Under the pieces are notes generated by a model. It searched no databases, was not told where the DNA came from, and saw nothing but the letters and a program-made list of their open reading frames with translations. Positions 8,188 through 14,851 of a stretch of 27,054 nucleotides of DNA are shown piece by piece. The position numbers and the translations under genes are program-made. This DNA comes from a virus. The stretch spans positions 1 to 27,054 of the IMG/VR virus record IMGVR_UViG_3300032323_003351. One strand, written 5' to 3'. Position 1 is the first letter of the stretch. Each line of letters opens with the position of its first letter.

Positions 8188-9051
8188 TTCTAAAATCTTA
8201 TTATATTTTTCATAAACATCACGTGGACTTGAAGAATCACCTAAATAAACTATTAAACATTCAGAATCTGTCCAGAACTCATTACCATACTTAATTAAAT
8301 TACCTTGAGAATCTTTTTCTTGTATATTAGAAATCTCAGAATAATTCATAAGAGTAAATCCATTAGAACCTACATGTTTTGTTCCTAATCCTCTAAACTT
8401 ATTTGGAGCAAAATAATTATTTAATGCTATTTTAACATCTTTCACATTATCTTCTTTCATTTGTTTAAGTATTCTGATAATATAATGTGATATTTCAAGT
8501 TCTTTTCCACTTAAATAATCATCATATAATTTTTGAATATCTTCTATCATTTCATCATATGAATAATCAGATATACTTGCTTGAGAAAATGACTCTGAAA
8601 AATAATCATCAAATTTATATTCTTCACCTGAAATTTTACAAGATGAATTCCATAAATCACCATCAGGTGCAACTGCAAAATTAGCTCCATCATAAGGTAT
8701 TATACAATAGTAATAATCTCCAAATGAAGGATCAAATCCAAAGTTAGTTGACCCTATTATAGATTGTGTTCTTTTAGGAAAACCATTCCAAGATGGTAAG
8801 TTATCCATTAACAAAGTATGATGACTTGAAAAAACACCACCAGAACCTTCATCTTTCATAAGTGGATTTCTATGTGATAATTTAGGATTAATATAAGAAT
8901 AGTCACCATTAAATGATGCCTTTATTCTTTGTAAATATTTTGGACTTGCTAAAAAGTCTTTACATTTAGTTTTAGCTAAATTTATAAACTCTTCGTCAGA
9001 TAATCTTGCTGTTCTACTTTCAAACAATTTAAAGTATTGTATTTTCTTCAT
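8176..9051 (-). CDS. Unknown phage protein with CTS-like N-terminus (possible ADP-ribosyltransferase fold)
   Basis: 291 residues. The N-terminus MKKIQYFKLFESRTARLS fits the shared capsid-targeting-like pattern, with LFE|S as a possible cleavage point. The middle carries a conserved-looking core, WNGFPKRTQSIIGSTN (about residues 90-105), then a GDYYYCIIP beta segment and PDGDLWNSS. Near the C-terminus is NEFWTDSECLIVYLG. An Arg, an (S)T motif and a late Glu in that order would fit an R-S-E ADP-ribosyltransferase; this is a guess from pattern only and no residue assignment is secure. I recall similar cores in uncharacterised proteins of large phages. It stands alone on the minus strand between two plus-strand genes. 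Confidence 0.7.
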   Translation of the reverse strand: MKKIQYFKLFESRTARLSDEEFINLAKTKCKDFLASPKYLQRIKASFNGDYSYINPKLSHRNPLMKDEGSGGVFSSHHTLLMDNLPSWNGFPKRTQSIIGSTNFGFDPSFGDYYYCIIPYDGANFAVAPDGDLWNSSCKISGEEYKFDDYFSESFSQASISDYSYDEMIEDIQKLYDDYLSGKELEISHYIIRILKQMKEDNVKDVKIALNNYFAPNKFRGLGTKHVGSNGFTLMNYSEISNIQEKDSQGNLIKYGNEFWTDSECLIVYLGDSSSPRDVYEKYNKILELLS

Positions 9052-9103
9052 ATTATTATATATTAAATTTGAATCACAATAAAGAAAATAAAATATATAA
9101 TTT

Positions 9104-9274
9104 ATGGAAGGTCAATTATTAAAAAAACTAGGAATTGAAAAAGTTAAAGTAGTTAATAAAGACTTTGATAATATATGTGATTCCTATACAAAAAAAGCAA
9201 GAGAATTAGGTTACTTTGGTGAACTTAAATTTATTAAGGAACATGGGAAAATTATTATCTATGTAACTATTTAA
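9104..9274 (+). CDS. Small unknown protein (56 aa)
   Basis: A 57-codon frame from ATG at 9104 to TAA at 9272-9274 encodes a compact charged protein starting MEGQLLKKLGIEKVKVV and ending IIIYVTI, with an alternating helix/strand feel. It fills the gap between divergent and convergent neighbours, and its composition matches other small genes here. Its stop overlaps the convergent membrane gene by 8 bases. No family is recognised. Confidence 0.6.
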   Translation: MEGQLLKKLGIEKVKVVNKDFDNICDSYTKKARELGYFGELKFIKEHGKIIIYVTI

Positions 9275-9452
9275 GTTTATTATCAGCATATATTAAAAAT
9301 CCTATACCTGATAAAAAACAAACAAATGATGTTGCCACAATAGTTTGAACTTGATACATACTAAAGAATCCACAATCTAACATAAACCCTATTGTTAATG
9401 AAAAAAAAACTAAGGTAATACCTACATATCTTAAAAATTTTATATAACTCAT
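9267..9452 (-). CDS. Small membrane protein with two transmembrane segments
   Basis: 61 residues with two hydrophobic helices (about 8-27 and 35-56) joined by a short loop, and positively charged ends. This is the size and layout of phage inner-membrane proteins (holin-like, or superinfection-exclusion-type), but nothing specific identifies it. It is divergent from the nuclease gene at 9504. Confidence 0.6.
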   Translation of the reverse strand: MSYIKFLRYVGITLVFFSLTIGFMLDCGFFSMYQVQTIVATSFVCFLSGIGFLIYADNKLK

Positions 9453-9503
9453 ATACTATATATTGATTTTTTCTTTTTTATATATACTAAAAAAGGAGAA
9501 ATA

Positions 9504-10085
9504 ATGAAAAGATTATTATTACTATTATTACTTACAACATCTTTTTTATCATTTGGACAATTAAGAGATAGTGTTTATGTTAAGACTGATATATTTGAAG
9601 TAAGTTATTCAGAAAAATTAGAACAACCTTTAAGAATAAAATACCAAGTTCTTTGTCCAAATGGAAGTGCATCAAGACAAGGCATGGATTTCTATACAGA
9701 AAAACAATACAAAACTTCTGATGCAAAAGATTATGAAAATAATGTTTATGATAAAGGTCATTTAGCTCCTGCAGCAGATTTTAGTTGTGATAAAGTAATG
9801 TTATATAAAACATTTACATATCTTAATTGTACTCTTCAAAATCAATACTTAAATAGAGGTACTTGGAGATTTCTTGAAGTATATGAAAGAGAACTTGCCA
9901 AGAAATATATTGTTAATGTTGAAATAAAACTTATATATTCAGATAAGTCTATAAAACTACCTACAGGTGCAACAGTACCAGATGCTTTCTTAAAGATTAT
10001 TAAATATAATGGTATTGTAGAAAAGTATTACTTTTTAAATGAAAAACCTAAATCAAGTGATTTCAAGCTATACATTGTTAATTAA
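9504..10085 (+). CDS. Secreted DNA/RNA non-specific endonuclease (NucA/Serratia nuclease family)
   Basis: 193 residues with a signal peptide (MKRLLLLLLL core, likely cleavage after SFLSFGQ, about residue 19). The beta-beta-alpha-metal nuclease motif is present as DKGH (residues 83-86) in place of the usual DRGH; His86 would be the general base. The metal-binding Asn is Asn117 in LNRGTW, and Glu125 follows 8 residues later, the same spacing as Asn119-Glu127 in Serratia nuclease. The mature enzyme would act in the periplasm or outside the cell on DNA and RNA. It has one of the few clear Shine-Dalgarno sequences in the window (AAGGAG, 9494-9499), supporting this start and strong translation. A terminator follows immediately. 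Confidence 0.88.
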   Translation: MKRLLLLLLLTTSFLSFGQLRDSVYVKTDIFEVSYSEKLEQPLRIKYQVLCPNGSASRQGMDFYTEKQYKTSDAKDYENNVYDKGHLAPAADFSCDKVMLYKTFTYLNCTLQNQYLNRGTWRFLEVYERELAKKYIVNVEIKLIYSDKSIKLPTGATVPDAFLKIIKYNGIVEKYYFLNEKPKSSDFKLYIVN

Positions 10086-10109
10086 AAAGAGACTCATTTG
10101 AGTCTCTTT
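10086..10109. terminator. Bidirectional hairpin terminator
   Basis: The stem AAAGAGACTC / GAGTCTCTTT closes on an ATTT loop, with a T-run to 10114. It separates the nuclease gene from the convergent nusA gene. Confidence 0.9.
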
Positions 10110-10112
10110 TTT

Positions 10113-11348
10113 TTAATTAAATTCAGTTTCTAATATTTTAACAACTTCTCTTATAGTTTCTTCTTCTAAGTCTGTTTGTTTAACAAGATAATTAAAGTCT
10201 GCTTTTAATACACTTTTTGCAGTGTCAAGTCCAATACTTTTGAATATATCAATAATCCAACCATCAATTTCATCTGAGAAATCTTCCAATAAAACATCTT
10301 CAACATCATGATCATCTGCAAATACATTGATTTTATAACCAGTTAATTTACTTGCCATTCTGATATTCATACCACCTTTACCAATAGCCATTGCAATTTG
10401 GTCAGAACCAATATAAACACTTGCTGTTTTCTTTTCTTCATTGATTTCAATGTTACTTGCTTTAGCTAAGTTTAATGATCGTTGAATATACAATGATTTA
10501 TTAGTTGTATAATTGATAATATCAATATGTTCATTTCTTAACTCTCTCACAACTGAATTAATTCTACTTCCCTTTGTACCAACACAAGTTCCAACAGGAT
10601 CAATTCTATCATCATATGATTCAACAGCAACTTTTGCTTTAACTCCAGGTTCTCTTGTAATTCCTTTAATAGTAATCAAACCATCAAATACCTCAGGTAT
10701 TTCCATTTCAAATACTTTCTCTAAGAACTTATTAGAAGTTCTTGATAATAAGATAACAATGTTATTGTTTCTCATTTCAACTGCAGAAATTATTGATCTT
10801 ACAGAATCTCCTTTTCTAAAAAAGTCAGAAGGAATTTGTTCAGACTTAGGTAATATTAATTCAGTACCATCTTCATCTAAGATAATAACTTGATTTCTTA
10901 AAATCTGATATACTTCACCAGTGATAAGTTCACCAATTCTTTCTTCATACTTCTCTTGTAAATCTTGTTTACCAATATCTAAAATTTTAGATTTTAAAAC
11001 TTGACGAATTGATGATATAGAACGTCTACCAAAATCAGTAATTTTCAATTCATCTGAATAATCTTCACCAACTTCAAAACCAGCTTCTATTTTATTCACA
11101 TCAGTAAATTTAATATGAATATTTTCATCAAATTCATCATAGTTGTCTTCAACTACTATTCTATTTCTCCATATTTCTAAATCACCTATATTTGGATTAA
11201 CAATAATGTCAAAATTTTCAGATGAACCATACTTTTTAGTAATAATTGTTCTGAACACATCCTGCATTACTTTAATCATTGTCTCTTTATCAATGTTTTT
11301 AACATCTTTTAACTCTGAGAATGAGTCTATTAAGTTTATATTATCCAT
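10113..11348 (-). CDS. nusA: Full-length NusA transcription elongation/antitermination factor
   Basis: 411 residues, the usual length of Bacteroidota NusA. Domains in order are the RNA-polymerase-binding N-terminal domain (1 to about 130), an S1 domain (about 137-205), KH1 (about 225-290) and KH2 (about 300-365), then a short helical tail. The hallmark run around residues 227-262 (REPGVKAKVAV, then IDPVGTCVGTKGSRI) is nearly invariant in NusA, and AIGKGGMNIRMAS is the KH2 loop. NusA binds RNA polymerase and nascent RNA and controls pausing, termination and antitermination. A complete phage copy could replace or compete with host NusA during phage transcription. A host-derived capture is likely, though base composition does not stand out from its neighbours. 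It is the last gene of the minus-strand run and ends at the shared terminator. Confidence 0.95.
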   Translation of the reverse strand: MDNINLIDSFSELKDVKNIDKETMIKVMQDVFRTIITKKYGSSENFDIIVNPNIGDLEIWRNRIVVEDNYDEFDENIHIKFTDVNKIEAGFEVGEDYSDELKITDFGRRSISSIRQVLKSKILDIGKQDLQEKYEERIGELITGEVYQILRNQVIILDEDGTELILPKSEQIPSDFFRKGDSVRSIISAVEMRNNNIVILLSRTSNKFLEKVFEMEIPEVFDGLITIKGITREPGVKAKVAVESYDDRIDPVGTCVGTKGSRINSVVRELRNEHIDIINYTTNKSLYIQRSLNLAKASNIEINEEKKTASVYIGSDQIAMAIGKGGMNIRMASKLTGYKINVFADDHDVEDVLLEDFSDEIDGWIIDIFKSIGLDTAKSVLKADFNYLVKQTDLEEETIREVVKILETEFN

Positions 11349-11401
11349 AATATATTTATTTGTTTTATATTTTATATAGAAATTATCAAAAGTTTAGAAA
11401 T

Positions 11402-11429
11402 AAAAAAGATGTATCACTACACCTTTTTT
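11402..11429 (-). terminator. Hairpin terminator overlapping the lipoprotein stop
   Basis: Read on the minus strand, AAAAAAGGTGTA pairs with TACATCTTTTTT around a GTGA loop, with one G-U pair. The 5' arm contains the last codons and stop of the lipoprotein gene, so the gene ends inside its own terminator. Confidence 0.75.
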
Positions 11430-12307
11430 TTATTTTCTTCTTTTCTCTTTTCCCATTCATCATATAACCATTTGATTAGTGGTATTAATATAGTAACTAA
11501 TAACCATTGCCAATATTCACTAATCCAAGTAATTATACTAAATTTTATATTTGATTTTACTTTTATCTTTTTATCAAAAACTACTATATCTTTATAATAA
11601 CTTTCACCATCTTCCTTTATTCTTATCTTTACATTTAATTTCAATAAATTATTACCACCTTTTAAAGGAATAATATTCCAAGCCCATTCTGTATATCCCC
11701 TCTTACTTATATTTTGATATTCTGTTGATAATGTATCTATTCTAAAACTATTCTTACCAACTATTAAGTTTGCAGACATTATAGGTGATACATTTATTTG
11801 TTCAACTTCCACTACAGAATTATCAACATCATCTGCAATTGGTATCTTTCTATCTCCAACAACCAACATAGTTTTATTATTTTCTTTAGTAATTCTTATT
11901 TTAACTAAATAACTATTACCAACTGTCATATCTTTAGGAACTTTGTATGCAATAAGTCCTTCTGTATATTGTGGATCTTGTATAACAACTACTTCTTTCT
12001 GTTTCTTTTTAGTTTGTTTAGTATTTTTAACTATTTGTCTATGAATTAAAACTGAATCACTTGAACTATCTTGTCTATCTTTAACAAAAACTGCAGAAAC
12101 TTCTGGACATCCCATATTATCAGAAGTACCTGGTATATCAGGACACTTATCGTAACTATCTGGTACACCATCTTTATCAAAGTCATGTAAAACCATTTTT
12201 GGTTCAGCAGTTGGTTTGGACCCAGTTTCTAAATCATTATTCATTTTACTTTTACAAGAAATTAATATAAATAAAAAAAGAAATAATAAATACTTTATCT
12301 GTTTCAT
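11417..12307 (-). CDS. Lipoprotein with thrombospondin type-3 repeat and C-terminal transmembrane helix
   Basis: 296 residues. The N-terminus is a lipoprotein signal (MKQIKYLLFLFLF, then lipobox LISC with Cys18 as the lipidated residue). Shortly after comes an aspartate-rich calcium-binding thrombospondin type-3 repeat (about residues 42-69: DFDKDGVPDSYDKCPD, then GCPE), typical of Bacteroidota envelope proteins. The central part (about 110-255) is beta-rich with no recognised catalytic motif. A hydrophobic helix (WQWLLVTILIPLIKWLY, about 267-283) and a very basic tail end the protein. A lipid anchor plus a C-terminal helix is an odd pairing and suggests a protein tethered at both ends. It may be a host-derived envelope protein, for instance for superinfection exclusion, but its function is unknown. 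Confidence 0.75.
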   Translation of the reverse strand: MKQIKYLLFLFLFILISCKSKMNNDLETGSKPTAEPKMVLHDFDKDGVPDSYDKCPDIPGTSDNMGCPEVSAVFVKDRQDSSSDSVLIHRQIVKNTKQTKKKQKEVVVIQDPQYTEGLIAYKVPKDMTVGNSYLVKIRITKENNKTMLVVGDRKIPIADDVDNSVVEVEQINVSPIMSANLIVGKNSFRIDTLSTEYQNISKRGYTEWAWNIIPLKGGNNLLKLNVKIRIKEDGESYYKDIVVFDKKIKVKSNIKFSIITWISEYWQWLLVTILIPLIKWLYDEWEKRKEENKKKV

Positions 12308-12348
12308 AAAATATATATTATTTCTTTAATATGTTCTTTTTCTTAATC

Positions 12349-12777
12349 TTAGTCTAAGATAGAGTTAATCTTAGTATCTCTGTATGATTTCATATCTAAA
12401 TCTGTTTCAACAACTTCATAAAAAGATATTTCAAGCATTTTTGCATACTTTTTAGATTCTTCATCATTTGCCATTGGGTGTAGTCTATAATCTGTTCTAT
12501 CCCAACTTCCTTGTTTTTCAATCTCACCATACTTTTCAACTAATGACTTATTGAAATCAGTATAAACATCTTCATCTACTTTAAGTACTTCATCTAAACC
12601 ATAACCATAGTCTGTAATATTAAGTTGTTTATACTCTTGAATATTCAATTCATATACTTTTTGATCAGCATCTTCTTTATCAAATACAATTAATGATGGT
12701 CTACCACCATCTACTTCATTGTAAATGTTATCATCATACTCAAACCCTTTTTTTAAAATCACATAAGCTTTTTTCAT
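12349..12777 (-). CDS. Unknown small protein with RDxKI C-terminus
   Basis: 142 residues, acidic and soluble. It ends SYRDTKINSILD, the C-terminal signature shared with at least seven other small proteins in this window. Its start overlaps the end of the upstream gene (ATGA, 4 bases), so the two are translationally coupled. No family is recognised. Confidence 0.7.
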   Translation of the reverse strand: MKKAYVILKKGFEYDDNIYNEVDGGRPSLIVFDKEDADQKVYELNIQEYKQLNITDYGYGLDEVLKVDEDVYTDFNKSLVEKYGEIEKQGSWDRTDYRLHPMANDEESKKYAKMLEISFYEVVETDLDMKSYRDTKINSILD

Positions 12778-13349
12778 TCTTCTTTCTTTTTTAATATTAA
12801 TTCTATTTTTTTATCTCTATGATATTCTGTTATTAAATCTTTTAATGTTGTTACCCAATCATTTTTAATATCTTTTATATATGATGATGTTAAAAAGTTT
12901 TCTTCCCACTTATTTTCATCCATTTGCATCATAATATTAGAATAAACTCCTTTTGAATCCTTATACATCTGATAGACATACTTGAAATCATTAATATATC
13001 TTTTTGTATATGAAAAATCTTCTAAATCATTACCAATAAATATGATAGGTAAATCAGTTATTGTTCTAACTGATTCTAAAACAATTGGATAATTCTTATC
13101 AACACTAACAATTATAACATCAACTCTAAATAAATTACCTGCTAATAATTTAGGTATTTCTTCATAATAAGTATTGTAGTATTTAGTTGAACAATTTGGT
13201 CTTAATGAACCATACTTATATGAATGTGATATAAACAAACAATTAATTCCCTCTAAATCAAAGAAATTAATTATTCTGTTTGCTATATTCTGACCATCCT
13301 TTACAAGAAAAAGTGTATTGTCTAACTTATCTCTACCAATTTCTAACAT
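12774..13349 (-). CDS. Unknown protein with RDKKI C-terminus
   Basis: 191 residues. A stretch around residues 76-106 (VDVIIVSVDK, then LPIIFIGND) reads like alternating strands of a Rossmann-type or receiver-like fold, but the catalytic residues of such domains are not evident. The end, EYHRDKKIELILKKKEE, carries the shared terminal motif. It starts one base after the site-2 protease stop and overlaps the next gene by 4 bases, so all three are probably one operon. Confidence 0.7.
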   Translation of the reverse strand: MLEIGRDKLDNTLFLVKDGQNIANRIINFFDLEGINCLFISHSYKYGSLRPNCSTKYYNTYYEEIPKLLAGNLFRVDVIIVSVDKNYPIVLESVRTITDLPIIFIGNDLEDFSYTKRYINDFKYVYQMYKDSKGVYSNIMMQMDENKWEENFLTSSYIKDIKNDWVTTLKDLITEYHRDKKIELILKKKEE

Positions 13350-13350
13350 T

Positions 13351-13959
13351 TTAATATTTTTGTTCTATTTCTGTATATCCCATATATATAAAAAGTAAAC
13401 AAAAGATTGCCATAATATACATTTCTGAATAAATTGAGAATACTAATAACAATATACTGGAGATAATTGATATAACACCATTAATCTTTCTACCAATTGT
13501 TGGTTTAGTAACCCATTGACAGATTGCTTTTGAAATTCTACCACCATCCATAGGATATATTGGCAATATATTAAATACAAATAATATAAAGTTATAAGAA
13601 GTAAATGTTAATAAAAAACTTGCTAAGAAAGTATCAGCACCACCATTATTAAGTAATAACCAACCAAGACCAGATAAAATTAAATTACTAAGTGGACCTG
13701 CAATTGAAACAAGAATTGTCTGACCATAAGGAGTATAAGTAGTATCAATTCCAGCAGAACCAAATAAAAAGTCTAAACAAACACTAGAAACAGGAAGATT
13801 AAATTTATTAGCAACATATGTATGTGCCAATTCATGTACTAATACTGCAATAAAAAAGGTAACAAATGTATTGATACCAAATAACAAAAAGAGGAAGAAC
13901 CAATATTTCAAATAAACTGGTGTTCCCATAAAATCAAATAACTTAAAAGAGTTTTTCAT
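13351..13959 (-). CDS. Site-2-protease-like intramembrane metalloprotease (M50 family)
   Basis: 202 residues, mostly hydrophobic with about five or six transmembrane segments. The zinc site is present: VHELAHTYVA with His42, Glu43 and His46, and the second motif NILPIYPMDGGR with Asp138 as third ligand. This is the compact core of the M50B group, without PDZ or CBS domains. These enzymes cleave transmembrane substrates such as anti-sigma factors. A phage copy is unusual; the target could be a host membrane regulator or a phage membrane protein. It leads a minus-strand operon with two unknown genes. A -7 box at 13980-13987 lies 20 bases upstream of the start. Confidence 0.9.
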   Translation of the reverse strand: MKNSFKLFDFMGTPVYLKYWFFLFLLFGINTFVTFFIAVLVHELAHTYVANKFNLPVSSVCLDFLFGSAGIDTTYTPYGQTILVSIAGPLSNLILSGLGWLLLNNGGADTFLASFLLTFTSYNFILFVFNILPIYPMDGGRISKAICQWVTKPTIGRKINGVISIISSILLLVFSIYSEMYIMAIFCLLFIYMGYTEIEQKY

Positions 13960-13979
13960 AAATATAATTAGTTTAGATG

Positions 13980-13987
13980 CAAATATA
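13980..13987 (-). promoter_or_regulatory. Putative Bacteroidota -7 box (TATATTTG)
   Basis: It matches TAnnTTTG on the minus strand, 20 bases before the site-2 protease start. The -33 region does not show a clean TTTG. Confidence 0.45.
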
Positions 13988-14074
13988 CATTAAATTAAAT
14001 GATATTAAAAAATTATTTCAATAAAACTTTTTCACAATTATTTTATATCAACTAAACATTATAAATATTAAAAT

Positions 14075-14821
14075 ATGACAGATTTAGGAAAAGATTTTAA
14101 GAAATATGCTTTAAGTGAAGGTATTTCTTCTATGAATTTACATTACTTTGAAAAAAATTTAGTAGAGAATAGTATGACACCATACATTCTTGAAGAAAGA
14201 GAAATGAGAGTAACTCAGATGGACATCTTTAGCAGATTAATGAGAGATAGAATTTTATGGGTTGCAGGTGTTGTAAATACACAAATGTCAACTGTAGTTC
14301 AAGCACAATTAATGTACTTAGACTCAGTTGAGAAAAAAGATATTACATTACATATTGATTCTCCAGGTGGATCAGTTTTAGCAGGATTAGGTATGGTAGA
14401 TGTTATGAGGTACATTAAATCAGATGTACAAACTATTAATACTGGTATGGCAGCTTCTATGGGTTCTATCTTATTATCATCAGGAACTAAAGGAAAAAGA
14501 GCATCATTAAACTTCTCTAAAGTTATGATACACCAAGTTTCTTCTGGGGCGTCTGGACATGTTGAAGATAATCGTATTTCACAAATGGAATCAGAAAAAT
14601 ATAACTATATCTTATTCAAGATGCTTGCTGAGAATAGTGGTAGAGAATTTGATTATGTTCTTGAAAGTGCAAGAAGAGATAATTGGTTAAATGCACAAGA
14701 AGCTTTAGATTTTGGATTTATTGATGAAGTTCTTATAACTGAAAAATCAACACCAATTACTACTTACCTTGATGGTTTTGAAGACTACTACAAGAAAGAA
14801 GTATTAAAAATGAAATCTTAA
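14075..14821 (+). CDS. clpP: ClpP-like serine protease
   Basis: 248 residues, with an N-terminal extension of about 40 residues compared with a typical ClpP core. The catalytic triad can be read: Ser128 in GMAASMGS, His153 in KVMIHQVSSG, and Asp202 in RRDNWLNAQEAL. The oxyanion segment HIDSPGGSV (about 93-101) and the C-terminal GFIDEVL are family features. ClpP forms a barrel of two heptamers and needs a Clp ATPase to admit folded substrates. In phages ClpP-like proteins often act as head maturation proteases, but those usually lie in the head gene cluster next to portal and capsid genes, which is not seen here. Together with clpS in this window, a regulatory proteolysis role is also possible. 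Confidence 0.9.
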   Translation: MTDLGKDFKKYALSEGISSMNLHYFEKNLVENSMTPYILEEREMRVTQMDIFSRLMRDRILWVAGVVNTQMSTVVQAQLMYLDSVEKKDITLHIDSPGGSVLAGLGMVDVMRYIKSDVQTINTGMAASMGSILLSSGTKGKRASLNFSKVMIHQVSSGASGHVEDNRISQMESEKYNYILFKMLAENSGREFDYVLESARRDNWLNAQEALDFGFIDEVLITEKSTPITTYLDGFEDYYKKEVLKMKS

Positions 14822-14824
14822 AAC

Positions 14825-14848
14825 AAAACCCACTGAAAAGTGGGTTTT
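14825..14848. terminator. Hairpin terminator between clpP and the zinc-repeat gene
   Basis: AAAACCCACT pairs with AGTGGGTTTT around a GAAA tetraloop, followed by further T. It lies between convergent genes. Confidence 0.9.
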
Positions 14849-14851
14849 TAT

